64,000 bases of DNA from the NCBI RefSeq assembly GCF_009671245.1, contig NZ_VTFS01000006.1, positions 63,345 to 127,344 of the forward strand. The letters run 5' to 3'. The stretch is from Marinicella rhabdoformis (lineage in GTDB: Bacteria; Pseudomonadota; Gammaproteobacteria; Xanthomonadales; Marinicellaceae). Below, piece by piece: positions 16,852 through 26,014 of this stretch; position 1 is the stretch's first letter; every line of letters begins with the position of its first letter. Under the pieces are notes generated by a model. It was given only the letters and a program-made list of their open reading frames with translations. It had not been told where the DNA came from and ran no database searches. The translations under genes were made by a program, and so were the position numbers.

Positions 16852-18039
16852 TTATTTGTCCAAGTTGATGCTGATTTGTTCAGCCATGTCAGCTGCTTTC
16901 TTGCGTGCTGAATTGAGTGATCTGGCGGTAGATAAACACACACCCAAACGCCTTTTACCATTGATTTCTGGCTTACCAAACAATCGCAACTGCGTACCAG
17001 GTTGTGCCAAGGCATCCGAAACGCCGGCAAAAGTCGGATTACTTGCTTTTCCATTCCCTAGTAAAACGTGGGAAGCTGATGGGCCGTTTTGTATGATGCT
17101 AGGAATCGGTAAGCCTAAGATGGCACGCACATGCAAGGCAAACTGACTTAAATCTTGTGACACCATGGTCACCATACCAGTGTCGTGTGGTCTGGGTGAC
17201 ACTTCTGAAAATATCACCTCATCACCCTTGATGAACAATTCCACACCAAAAATACCATAACCACCCAAAGCATCTGTGACTTTCTTCGCGATTTCTTTGG
17301 CCAATGCCATGGAACGGTCGGTCATGGCTTGTGGCTGCCAAGATTCTTGGTAGTCACCATCAACTTGAACATGACCTATGGGCTCACAATAGGACGTACC
17401 GTCTTTGTGTCTGACGGTCAACAAGGTAATTTCAAAATCAAACTTCACAAAGCCTTCAACAATAACCCGACCAGCCCCCGTACGGCCTGCCGATTGCGAC
17501 TCTTGCCAAGCCTTTACAATGTCATCGTCTGTTTTGATGGTTGACTGTCCTTTGCCTGATGAACTCATGACGGGTTTAACCACACATGGCATACCTATGC
17601 GCTCTACTGCACCTTGGAATGCCTCAAAATCATCAACAAAAGCATAAGGGCTGGTTGGCACATCCAACACTTCAGCCGCCAGTCGTCTGATACCTTCTCT
17701 GTCCATCGTCAATTGTGCGGCTTTGGCCGTTGGTACCACGTTTACACCATTGGCTTCCAATTTAACCAACTCATCAGTGGCAATGGCTTCAATTTCTGGT
17801 ACCACCAAATCAGGTTTAACCTGTTCAATTAAAGAACGCAAAGCTTGCGCATTTGTCATATCAATTACAAATGACTCATCTGCCACGTGCATGGCAGGCG
17901 CTTTATCATAACGGTCAACAGCAATCACATGCACACCATAACGCTGCGCTTCAATGACCACTTCTTTACCTAGCTCTCCCGAACCAAGCAGCATGATTTT
18001 AACAGGGTGGACTCTTTCCTTAGAAAAATACTGACTCAT
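16852..18039 (-). CDS. purT: formate-dependent phosphoribosylglycinamide formyltransferase
   Basis: ATP-grasp enzyme that formylates GAR using formate and ATP in purine synthesis. Starting at the ATG at 18039 gives 395 residues, matching the family; an open frame continues to 18099 but adds a hydrophobic stretch foreign to PurT. Landmarks: [11 protein letters not shown] at the N-terminus, SSSGKGQS (ATP loop) and [13 protein letters not shown] (metal/ATP site). It heads a two-gene unit with rlmKL. Together with purEK further on, the window holds the formate-using branch of the pathway. Confidence 0.95.
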   Translation of the reverse strand: MSQYFSKERVHPVKIMLLGSGELGKEVVIEAQRYGVHVIAVDRYDKAPAMHVADESFVIDMTNAQALRSLIEQVKPDLVVPEIEAIATDELVKLEANGVNVVPTAKAAQLTMDREGIRRLAAEVLDVPTSPYAFVDDFEAFQGAVERIGMPCVVKPVMSSSGKGQSTIKTDDDIVKAWQESQSAGRTGAGRVIVEGFVKFDFEITLLTVRHKDGTSYCEPIGHVQVDGDYQESWQPQAMTDRSMALAKEIAKKVTDALGGYGIFGVELFIKGDEVIFSEVSPRPHDTGMVTMVSQDLSQFALHVRAILGLPIPSIIQNGPSASHVLLGNGKASNPTFAGVSDALAQPGTQLRLFGKPEINGKRRLGVCLSTARSLNSARKKAADMAEQISINLDK

Positions 18040-18272
18040 AAAAACTGGGTGTATAAAACAAGCGGCCATTATAACACCAAGCCCAAAAACACAGTTCACA
18101 AAAATCAGTCTGAAACCATGTTTACATGAGAAATTATTGACAATGATTTATTTTGAACTCAGGCAATTTAACTGCTGTCGAATTAAGCCAATAAAAACAG
18201 ACAGCAAACACTGGTAATTTTGAACCATGGTTTGTATCATATTCCACTGACATTTTGACTAGGAATTCCCTA

Positions 18273-18875
18273 ATGAAAAAAACTTTAATGATGATTTTAA
18301 TCATGGCTTTTAGTATGCAAGCCATGGCCACTACAGTAAAACTAAGTACCACAAAAGGTGACATTTATATTGAGTTATATGATGAAAAAATGCCCAACAC
18401 AGTCAAAAATTTCCTCTCTTATGTGAATGAAGGTTTTTATGATGGCACCATTTTTCATCGCGTTATCAGTACGTTCATGATTCAAGGGGGTGGTTTTGAT
18501 AAAAACCTGACACGATTAGATACCAAAAGCCCAATCAAAAATGAAGCCAATGCAGAAATGAAAAATTTGCGAGGCACTGTAGCCATGGCTCGCTTACCGT
18601 CTCCACACTCGGCGACAGCTCAATTTTTCATCAATGTGCAAGACAACCCATCTTTGAACCACACAGGCGAACAAAATACTCGCACTTGGGGCTATGCGGT
18701 ATTTGGTGAAGTCGTACAAGGCATGGAAGTTGTTGACGACATTCGCTTTGTTCCAACCGGTGCACAACCACCATTCAGAAAAGATGTACCGCAAGAGGCC
18801 ATTGAAATTTTATCGGCCAAAGTGGTTGAAAAAGCACCAAAACCTGACACCAAAGAACAAGCCGTTAAACAATGA
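18273..18875 (+). CDS. exported cyclophilin-type peptidyl-prolyl isomerase
   Basis: Catalyses proline cis-trans isomerisation in the periplasm. A signal peptide (MKKTLMMILIMAFSMQAMA, cleavage before TTVK) precedes one cyclophilin domain: FHRVISTFMIQGGGF, MARLPSPHSATAQFFINV and GYAVFGEVVQGMEVVD hold the catalytic Arg/Gln/Phe pattern. The tail after about 180 is Lys-rich (EKAPKPDTKEQ). The ATG at 18273 is chosen over an earlier TTG because AGGAA lies 7 bp before it. It overlaps lpxH by 4 bases, the same neighbour order as E. coli ppiB-lpxH, though this version is exported like PpiA. Confidence 0.93.
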   Translation: MKKTLMMILIMAFSMQAMATTVKLSTTKGDIYIELYDEKMPNTVKNFLSYVNEGFYDGTIFHRVISTFMIQGGGFDKNLTRLDTKSPIKNEANAEMKNLRGTVAMARLPSPHSATAQFFINVQDNPSLNHTGEQNTRTWGYAVFGEVVQGMEVVDDIRFVPTGAQPPFRKDVPQEAIEILSAKVVEKAPKPDTKEQAVKQ

Positions 18876-19576
18876 CCACCTTATTTATATCAGATTTGCA
18901 CTTATGCAAGCAAAGACCTGATATCACTGAAATGTTCAAAGCCTTCTTAGATGACAAAGCCCGACATGCTCGGGCTTTGTATATTTTGGGAGACTTGTTT
19001 GAGTATTGGCTGGGCGATGATGCCCTAGATGAAACGGCTGAAATTGTTTCTCAATGGCTCAAAGAATTGAACTCGTTGGGTGTTGAAATATATTATATGG
19101 CGGGTAACCGTGATTTTTTGTTGGGTGAAAGTTATGCCAACAAGAGTGGCATGAAAATAATCAATGAACCCCATTTGATTGAATTGAACGGCGAACAATC
19201 CCTGTTAATCCATGGTGACGCTGAATGCACCGACGACAAACCCTATCAGCAAGCCAGGCTTATGTTAAGAAACCCTGCATGGCAAGTTGAATTTTTATCT
19301 AAAAGTATAGCTGAACGAATCGCTTTTGCTGAACAAGCCAGAAAACAAAGTCAAGAACATACCCAAGGGGCCGATATGAATATCATGGATGTCAATCAAA
19401 ATGCCATTGATGCATTGTTCGAACAACACAACGTTAAACAAATGATTCATGGTCACACACACCGACCTGCCATTCATGAACGCAATGACACCAAGCGAAT
19501 TGTTCTCGGCGACTGGCACAAACAAGCCAGTTATTTAGAATATAATGACTCAGGCATGTCATTGGTGCATGCTTAA
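18872..19576 (+). CDS. lpxH: UDP-2,3-diacylglucosamine diphosphatase LpxH
   Basis: Peripheral membrane metallophosphoesterase that releases UMP to form lipid X in lipid A synthesis. 234 residues (E. coli 240). The metal-binding blocks are all present in order: SDLHLC, GDLFEYWLGDD, GNRDFLLG, HGDAECTDD and GHTHRPAIH. The start codon overlaps the cyclophilin stop (ATGA). A strong hairpin lies within the coding sequence near codons 28-37 (see separate entry). Presence of LpxH supports a gammaproteobacterial host with LPS. Confidence 0.96.
   Translation: MTTLFISDLHLCKQRPDITEMFKAFLDDKARHARALYILGDLFEYWLGDDALDETAEIVSQWLKELNSLGVEIYYMAGNRDFLLGESYANKSGMKIINEPHLIELNGEQSLLIHGDAECTDDKPYQQARLMLRNPAWQVEFLSKSIAERIAFAEQARKQSQEHTQGADMNIMDVNQNAIDALFEQHNVKQMIHGHTHRPAIHERNDTKRIVLGDWHKQASYLEYNDSGMSLVHA
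18954..18980. other. strong hairpin inside lpxH
   Basis: Perfect 11-bp inverted repeat ACAAAGCCCGA / TCGGGCTTTGT with a 5-nt loop, followed by an A/T-rich run, terminator-like in shape but inside codons 28-37 of lpxH. The encoded residues (KARHARALYILGD) align with other LpxH proteins without insertion, so it is not an inserted element. A weaker look-alike (CTCGACATGCTCG) lies after the next gene at about 19947. Confidence 0.6.
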
Positions 19577-19598
19577 ATACAAAGGAGACTTTATAAAC

Positions 19599-19898
19599 AT
19601 GAAAATTACACAATCCACAACCGCCAGTTTTCAAAAAGGCGCAGCCCGAATTGACGGCACATTTTCGGCCACTCAAGACCACATCGATTTTGAACCGTTC
19701 AATAAACAAGTGGCATTGGGCCCTTACCATTTAGACCGAAAAGAGATCAACAAAGTAGAACAAACAATGGGCAAAGGTGGCGGCATCATCCCTACCACCA
19801 CAGAAGCCATCCGAATTGTCATGAACGATGACAGCAGCTATGAGTTTATTTTGTCAGATGCACAAAAGTGGGTCACCGCACTGAATCCCGAGGCATAA
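19599..19898 (+). CDS. small GRAM/PH-like domain protein of unknown function
   Basis: 99-residue cytoplasmic protein with no signal or membrane segment. The ATG at 19599 follows AAAGGAGA with 10-bp spacing; longer in-frame starts would overlap lpxH. The pattern of short beta-strands (ARIDGTFSATQDHIDFEP, then LDRKEINKVEQ, IRIVMNDDSSYEFIL, then a helix QKWVTAL) resembles GRAM/PH-like domains seen in small bacterial proteins. No function can be assigned. It follows lpxH by 22 bp and is probably the third gene of that unit. Confidence 0.75.
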   Translation: MKITQSTTASFQKGAARIDGTFSATQDHIDFEPFNKQVALGPYHLDRKEINKVEQTMGKGGGIIPTTTEAIRIVMNDDSSYEFILSDAQKWVTALNPEA

Positions 19899-19966
19899 AT
19901 TTTACATTACCTGACAGAGTAAAACTGACAGACAACATCACAAGCCTCGACATGCTCGCTTTACAA

Positions 19967-21412
19967 TTAACCCAACAATTCAGCGTGTACTTCACCATCC
20001 CAAGGATGAAGCATCATGATTTCTTTCAACATTGAAAACTGAGATGGGAATTTGGCAATCACATCATGTGGTTGTGGCACCAGGTTTTTATCAACAATCA
20101 AACCAAACTCAACATTGCCGTTGTATGACAAGATACTGATTCCCATACCAATGGTGCCATTTTGTGGCACCCAAAACATGGTTTTTTCGATCTTGCAGCC
20201 TGCAATATACAAAGGCACTTGTGGCCCAGGTACATTGGTTAATACGGCTGACGCTTTTTTTGAAAATTGATTCAGCAACACGTTTTGTATGGCTTGTGGC
20301 GCCAAACCAACCATGCTGAGCAGCCCTAAGGCCACCAAAGCTTGCTTTGATGATTTGAGCTCGTTCATTTCTTGGTGCACCAATGCCAAACGTTTCAAAG
20401 GATTGGCCTCATGTACTGGCAGTTTTAAAAATACCAAACCAAAATGGTTGCCTAACTCTTTGGCATGTTTCAAAGGTCTGAGGTTGACAGGTACTGTGGC
20501 TCGGATTTCTTTTTCATTCGGATCATCACCCCGCTCTATCATGTATTCACGAAGCGCACCTGCTAAATTAGAAATCAACACATCATTCACTGAAGTGCCA
20601 GTGGCTTTAGATATGGCCTTGACTTCATCCAAGGGCAATGATTCTGCCCATGCCACACGTTTACGAGTACACAAATCTGATTTAAAGACACTTTCAGGGT
20701 CATTGCTTAAGGTCAAAGCATGGAATAACTCCTCCATGATTTCAACAGATCCGCCAACACCCTTCTCTATCAGGCTGGGGTCTTGCCAAATCTTCTTACC
20801 CAATTCAGTTGCTTCATTGAGCATTTTCAAAGACTGGTTGAATTGTTTTTTGGCCGGGTTAATTACTTGCTTCAACAACCCCAGTTTTTGGTGTTTTTCT
20901 TTGTTACTTTCTTTGTGATCGAGCAAGACACTGTTTTCACGTGTGGTACTGGTCATAGAAAGTAACACTTGAATTAAGGCAATACCATCAGCGTAACAAT
21001 GATGTATGCGTGACACTATCACAGGTCCTTTGGCATAGTTTTCAACGATATGAAAAGACCACAAAGGCTTGTTTTTATCCAATGGCGTGGAGGCCAAATT
21101 GCTGACATAATCTTGCAATTCACGGTAATCTGCTTTTCCAGGCAGTGCCACTCGACGCACATGAGCCGCCATGTCAAAATATTCATCTGTTTTCCAGTAA
21201 GAACCACTGGCATTTTGTAGTGCCAGTTGCTTAAAACGGCGGTATTTGAGGAATTTTTTTTCTAAAACTTCAATAAATGTAGCCAATTCAGGCTGGGTAT
21301 CCAAAAACATCAACCCTGTAATCATCATCAAATTATGCGGCGATTCCATTCGCAACCAAGCGGTATCTACTTTGCGCATGGCCTCTTTTTTACTGTCAAT
21401 GTACTGGAACAT
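19967..21412 (-). CDS. wax ester synthase/diacylglycerol acyltransferase (WS/DGAT)
   Basis: Transfers acyl-CoA to fatty alcohols or diacylglycerol to make storage lipids. The catalytic HHxxxDG motif is HHCYADG at about 137-143, and the C-terminal family block NVPGPQVPLYIAGCKI is present. The open frame reaches 21523, but that would overlap the divergent kinase gene; homologues begin close to the DTAWLRMESP segment, so a start at 21412 or 21379 is likelier (neither has a clear Shine-Dalgarno). About 481 residues. Together with the secondary FAS operon this suggests active neutral-lipid or special-lipid metabolism, but no direct link is visible. Confidence 0.92.
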   Translation of the reverse strand: MFQYIDSKKEAMRKVDTAWLRMESPHNLMMITGLMFLDTQPELATFIEVLEKKFLKYRRFKQLALQNASGSYWKTDEYFDMAAHVRRVALPGKADYRELQDYVSNLASTPLDKNKPLWSFHIVENYAKGPVIVSRIHHCYADGIALIQVLLSMTSTTRENSVLLDHKESNKEKHQKLGLLKQVINPAKKQFNQSLKMLNEATELGKKIWQDPSLIEKGVGGSVEIMEELFHALTLSNDPESVFKSDLCTRKRVAWAESLPLDEVKAISKATGTSVNDVLISNLAGALREYMIERGDDPNEKEIRATVPVNLRPLKHAKELGNHFGLVFLKLPVHEANPLKRLALVHQEMNELKSSKQALVALGLLSMVGLAPQAIQNVLLNQFSKKASAVLTNVPGPQVPLYIAGCKIEKTMFWVPQNGTIGMGISILSYNGNVEFGLIVDKNLVPQPHDVIAKFPSQFSMLKEIMMLHPWDGEVHAELLG

Positions 21413-21467
21413 GAAATATTGGGTTTTAAATTTTAGTCCCTTCATTATAATAGAAAGATTCATATAA

Positions 21468-22664
21468 ATGATAAAAGTCTTTTCAATGGCAGAAATCTTT
21501 AACATAGACATTCCAAATTTCACCCTTGGTAAGGAAATCGGCCGAGGCGGTATGGCAGCTGTTTATCTGGGCGAGCAATTGCAGCCCAAAAGACAAGTGG
21601 CCATCAAAGTGGTTTCACCACAAGGTAATGATGAAAAAATACTTGAAGATTTAAAGAAGGAAGGCGACACGGTCGCTCAGTTTTCGCACCCCAATATTGT
21701 GACTGTTTATGCTTGTGGTGTGGTTGATCACTATTATTACTTGGCCATGGAAATTTTGGCAGGCGGTGATTTAAAGCAAAAAATCAATCAAGGCCTGACA
21801 GAGCTGGAAACTTTCAATATCATGATTGACATGGGTAAAGCGCTAGAACATGCTCACAAGCGAGGCACCTTACACAGGGACATCAAACCTGAAAACATCT
21901 TATTCCATGACGACGGCCAAGCGGTACTTGTGGATTTTGGTATTGCTCGAGCTGGTAATGCCGTCAGTGAATTCACTCGGGTTGGCGCTGTTGTTGGAAC
22001 GCCTCACTATATGAGTCCTGAGCGAGCCTTGGGTAAAGACATTGATGAACGTTCTGATTTATATGCTTTAGGTGTGGTCTTTTACGAAATGCTGGTAGGT
22101 GAAAAAGTTTATGATGCTGCTGATACTTTTGCAGTCAGTTACGCTCATGTTCATGAACCCATTCCAGATTTACCCAAAAACTTGGCCAAGTACCAACCGC
22201 TGTTAAATAAATTATTGGCTAAAAACCCTGATGATCGCTTTCAATCAGCCACTCAACTGGTTCATCAGCTCAAAAAATACGTCCGGCGTTTACACCCAGC
22301 TCATGACACAACACATTCTTTTATTCCCATTACTGATCATCGAGCTCAAAAGAAAAGTTGGTTACCATACATTGTTGGTGGAGGCGCATTAGGCGCAGCA
22401 GTTTTAGCAGGTGGGTTTTTTATGGGAAAAAATGACGGTGTGATTGAAGTGAATAAAGTGAAATTGACACCACAACAAATGGTAGAACTTTCAGAAAAAT
22501 TACCTGCCGCAAACAGTTTTTTTAATATGCAAAACTTCACTCAAGCAGAAGTATTTTACGAAGAAATTCTCACAAAATATGATTGCAAGGAGGAAGATGC
22601 CAGGGGGCGAATGAAAATTTTAAACATTGAAAAATACAATAAGATTATAGAAGCCTGTGACTGA
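21468..22664 (+). CDS. eukaryotic-like serine/threonine protein kinase, membrane-anchored
   Basis: Hanks-type kinase, 398 residues. Kinase domain about 18-280: glycine loop GRGGMAAVYLG, Lys47 (VAIKVV), catalytic HRDIKPEN (136-143), DFG at 156-158 and activation segment VVGTPHYMSPERA. One transmembrane helix follows near 305-325 (IVGGGALGAAVLAGGFF), then a short extracytoplasmic tail of about 70 residues containing a TPR-like helix pair. A -10-like TATAAT at 21446-21451 makes the second ATG (21486, MAEIFN) an equally good start. It is divergent from the WS/DGAT gene with very little space between. Confidence 0.93.
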   Translation: MIKVFSMAEIFNIDIPNFTLGKEIGRGGMAAVYLGEQLQPKRQVAIKVVSPQGNDEKILEDLKKEGDTVAQFSHPNIVTVYACGVVDHYYYLAMEILAGGDLKQKINQGLTELETFNIMIDMGKALEHAHKRGTLHRDIKPENILFHDDGQAVLVDFGIARAGNAVSEFTRVGAVVGTPHYMSPERALGKDIDERSDLYALGVVFYEMLVGEKVYDAADTFAVSYAHVHEPIPDLPKNLAKYQPLLNKLLAKNPDDRFQSATQLVHQLKKYVRRLHPAHDTTHSFIPITDHRAQKKSWLPYIVGGGALGAAVLAGGFFMGKNDGVIEVNKVKLTPQQMVELSEKLPAANSFFNMQNFTQAEVFYEEILTKYDCKEEDARGRMKILNIEKYNKIIEACD

Positions 22665-22767
22665 TTTACCGCCAAAATAATTTAAAAAAATACGAACACA
22701 AAGCACCTCCCGTTTACGAAGGTCATTTAACTGTATTTATATTTTATTTTTGTAACAAATAATTTTT

Positions 22768-24879
22768 TCAAAATGACATTTGAACACCTGCGTAGTAGTT
22801 TCTTGTTGCGGCTGGATTGAAGTAACGGTTGCCGAAGGCATTGATGTCGTTACCTAGGCTGTATGCTTCGTTGAGCAGGTTATCTATGCCGGTGAACAGT
22901 TGGACTTGCTTTGATGAGGACAAATTTAAATCCCAAGTGCCTTTGAGCTGTATCAAATGGAATGCGTCAGAATAAACCGTGTTGGCATCATTCAAGGGCA
23001 TTGTCGATGTGTAGTTATGCGATATGTTGAGGCCTACTTGTTTGGCTAGGCTCAATGACAGTGTGTTTGTCCAAACCCATTCTGGCACAGCGGTGACTTT
23101 GTTTCTTGAGTAATCATTGTCTTCAACTTGGTATTTACCAAAGCGGTAGTGGTTGTATGTCAGTGCTGATTGCAAGTTGAGTGATTGGATCAAGCGTTCA
23201 TCATTGGGCGAAATAAGAAATGCTGAAATGGTGGCTTCAAAGCCTTTTTGTTTGATTTCGCCTGCATTGACAAAATATTCAGCTCCCGCTTGATTGACTT
23301 GACGCACGATGCCGTTGTCCATGTCGAGTTGGTAGACAGTGAGGTCGGTGTACCAGTTTTTATTGATTGGTTCCCAGCGCAGGCCGACTTCATAATTGGT
23401 GCCTGTTTCGGGTTCTAGTTCGGTATTGATGGTGTTGTCTGAGGAGCGCACCTCGGCGATGGTGGGTGGTGAATACCCTTTTGAAACAGAAGCACGTATG
23501 GCTAAATCGTCTGTGAAGCTGAATGAGCTGGCAACTCTTGGCATCAATATGTTACCGAAATCAATGTTACCTTTTTCAAAAATAGGTTTTAAGGATGTGT
23601 AGTTAATTTCAACTTGATTTAAACCCATTGAGGCTTCGATTGTCCACCGATTGTATAAGTCCACCATAACCCGGTAAAACAAGCTGGTTTGGTGGTTATT
23701 CAAGTCGTCTTTGGTTTGTAAGTCTGCAGGTCGGCCTTGGTTGTTGTCGTAGTTTTCCAGGTTGTTCCAACCTTTTTGCGTTTCCAGTCCCCATTGCATT
23801 TGCCATTGGGCGTTTTGGTGGTTGCTGTTTTTGTAGGAAAAATAGGTCCGCAAACCGGCGTTTTTTTCTTTTCTGAATTCATAGTTGGTGATGAATGGAT
23901 TTTCAAAATCAGTGTTCGAGCCGAATAAACTGAGGCTGTGAGTGAGTTTGTCGCTCAAATGCGATTCGTGCGTGATGCCGCCGAAGAATGTTGTATTGTA
24001 AATGCCGGCTTTCTGTTCAATGGCCGATGGTGTGAATGCGGTGGCTTGACGTGAAAGCCTTGGGTTTGCTTGCCTTTGGCTTTCAGTTAAACCACCGGGT
24101 GTCTGGTAATGTAAGTCACTGTACAAAACCAAGAATCTAATTTCTTTGTGGTTCGCATAACGCCACTTATGGGCAGTTTGGACTGTTTTTTTGTTCAAAG
24201 CCGAGTGGTCACGATAACCGTCTGAGCGGGTAAAGGATTGATCGATTGAAAAGGCATAATCGTCATTGACCCTGCGCTGTATTGACCATTGTTCTTGGAA
24301 CAAGCCATAAGAACCGGCATTGCTTGATATACTGCCTTGATTTTGAAACACGTCGAAGCCTTTCGGTTGCATGCGGATAACACCTCCCGAATTGGCGCCA
24401 TACAATGAACCGTCTGGTCCTTTCAAGACATGTATCGATGCGACAGAAGCTGGGTCAATTAAGTTAAGGTAGGTGTTGCCACCGGCATCGGTGAGCGGAA
24501 ATTCATCGACATATATTTTGGCATTTCTTATGCCGAAGGGTGACCGTATCAAGCTGCCGCGCATGGCCAATCGGTAACTGCCCGGAGCGCGTTGTTCCAT
24601 GCGGATGCCAGCTATGCTGTTAATGGCTGGTAAAAATGTGGTGGTTTGTTGCGCTTCGATCTGTTCTGCCGTAATGGTTTGAGCCGAAGCCGTAAGACCC
24701 AAAATGGCTTGTTTATCGAAATGGGCGATGATTTCTATCGATTCCAGTTCCACTTTTTCATTTTCTTTTGCTTGCTCATCTACATTGTCAGAACCATGTT
24801 CATGGATATTTGTTTGGGCTGAAACCCATGCAGGTCTTAAAGCGCATAAGATCGATAACAGCAGGATGACTTTAATCAT
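22768..24879 (-). CDS. TonB-dependent outer-membrane receptor
   Basis: Receptor of 703 residues. A signal peptide (1-21) is followed by a His/Asp/Glu-rich linker, a TonB-box-like segment (VELESIEIIAHF), a plug (about 65-190, with KIYVDEFPLTDAGG and VLKGPDGSLYGANSGGVIRM) and a 22-strand barrel ending in YYAGVQMSF. The YSPPTIAEVRSSD and GYSPPTIAE blocks are typical of siderophore-type receptors such as FecA/FhuE relatives, so iron or another metal chelate is the best guess. It starts 34 bp after pldA on the same strand and may be co-transcribed with it. Confidence 0.92.
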   Translation of the reverse strand: MIKVILLLSILCALRPAWVSAQTNIHEHGSDNVDEQAKENEKVELESIEIIAHFDKQAILGLTASAQTITAEQIEAQQTTTFLPAINSIAGIRMEQRAPGSYRLAMRGSLIRSPFGIRNAKIYVDEFPLTDAGGNTYLNLIDPASVASIHVLKGPDGSLYGANSGGVIRMQPKGFDVFQNQGSISSNAGSYGLFQEQWSIQRRVNDDYAFSIDQSFTRSDGYRDHSALNKKTVQTAHKWRYANHKEIRFLVLYSDLHYQTPGGLTESQRQANPRLSRQATAFTPSAIEQKAGIYNTTFFGGITHESHLSDKLTHSLSLFGSNTDFENPFITNYEFRKEKNAGLRTYFSYKNSNHQNAQWQMQWGLETQKGWNNLENYDNNQGRPADLQTKDDLNNHQTSLFYRVMVDLYNRWTIEASMGLNQVEINYTSLKPIFEKGNIDFGNILMPRVASSFSFTDDLAIRASVSKGYSPPTIAEVRSSDNTINTELEPETGTNYEVGLRWEPINKNWYTDLTVYQLDMDNGIVRQVNQAGAEYFVNAGEIKQKGFEATISAFLISPNDERLIQSLNLQSALTYNHYRFGKYQVEDNDYSRNKVTAVPEWVWTNTLSLSLAKQVGLNISHNYTSTMPLNDANTVYSDAFHLIQLKGTWDLNLSSSKQVQLFTGIDNLLNEAYSLGNDINAFGNRYFNPAATRNYYAGVQMSF

Positions 24880-24913
24880 GACATATTCTGATCAGGTTAT
24901 TTAAGCAAACCAT

Positions 24914-25924
24914 TTATAGTAAGTCGCTCAAAGCGATACCAATACCGAAGCGTGTTTGGCTGTGGTTGTAATCAATCAGACTTTCACCGTAACCATCAGA
25001 CACTGTGGCATAGCCGCGCAGCTTGCCCCAAAGGGGAAATGTCAGGCCAATTTCGCCAAAACCTTTGTTGGTCGAGAAATTTTGTCGGCCAATAAAACTG
25101 AATTCGTATTTGTCCCATTGATAAACCGTCGTTAATTCAAAATGCCCCATGTAATCAGCTATGTCTGGGTTGTCGTCGCCTTCTGGATCATCAACAGATG
25201 ATTTTTCATTTTCTGACAACCTGTACCAAGGCTTCAGTGACAAGGCGAAATTGTTTTTTTCGAACAGTAAATGTGCATACACCCTATTCCAGCTTCTCGA
25301 CAAACCTTGGCTGCGACCATTCGATTGATGCTCCATGCCCATAACCAAACCTGTGTTTCCGCCCAATGGGTGCCAGTTCAGCGGTGCGAGGTAAAACAAT
25401 TCTGGCTGGTAGTTTGTTTCACGAAATGGTTTAGAGATGTCACTGGCAAAAGTTTGCCACCAAGCTTGTAAGGTGAAGCCCAAATACAAGCCATCGTTTT
25501 CAGTCAGGATGCTGTTTTGATTCAATGGTACTTTAAAGCTGAGTTGAAACTTGGTTTCTATGTCTTCTAGGTTTTCTGGGTAACCATTCCGGTTAATGTA
25601 AGCGCCTCTGTTGATGCTGTCCGATGTGTAAACGGGCAGGATGTAGTTCATTTTGTGAGGTGTCAACACATAAGCGTCATGTTCAGTTCGCCTTTCATTG
25701 GTGATCCTGTTGGTGATGGCACCAGGAATGTTTGTTTCTGGTTCAGTTGGTTGAGTTAATTCAGCACTTTGTTGGCAAATTGACCTGATTTCTGACAGTG
25801 TCAGATTATCTTCGCCATGTTTAAATTGATCCATGACACATTCAGTCAATGGCTCTTGTGCAGTGGCAGTGAAAGCCAATGACATCAATGCGGCCGTGAG
25901 TGGGGTTTTTAAATTGTTATTCAT
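24914..25924 (-). CDS. pldA: outer-membrane phospholipase A
   Basis: Calcium-dependent outer-membrane phospholipase that hydrolyses mislocalised phospholipids. 336 residues with a signal peptide (1-22). The catalytic pair is His199 and Ser201 in EHQSNGRS, followed by SRSWNRVY (Asn of the triad), and the C-terminal strand YGESLIDYNHSQTRFGIG is the OMPLA signature. The N-terminal extension of about 70 residues (TECVMDQFKHGE and onwards) is common in homologues outside enterobacteria. The next gene on the strand encodes a TonB receptor, which is not a usual partner. Confidence 0.94.
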   Translation of the reverse strand: MNNNLKTPLTAALMSLAFTATAQEPLTECVMDQFKHGEDNLTLSEIRSICQQSAELTQPTEPETNIPGAITNRITNERRTEHDAYVLTPHKMNYILPVYTSDSINRGAYINRNGYPENLEDIETKFQLSFKVPLNQNSILTENDGLYLGFTLQAWWQTFASDISKPFRETNYQPELFYLAPLNWHPLGGNTGLVMGMEHQSNGRSQGLSRSWNRVYAHLLFEKNNFALSLKPWYRLSENEKSSVDDPEGDDNPDIADYMGHFELTTVYQWDKYEFSFIGRQNFSTNKGFGEIGLTFPLWGKLRGYATVSDGYGESLIDYNHSQTRFGIGIALSDLL

Positions 25925-26014
25925 TGTGGTTTGACTTGTTTTTAATGGGTGTCAATCTAAGAATTTTAATGACTTCGATTTTTTGTCACCAGTTTAATTA
26001 TATTCCATTCAAGT

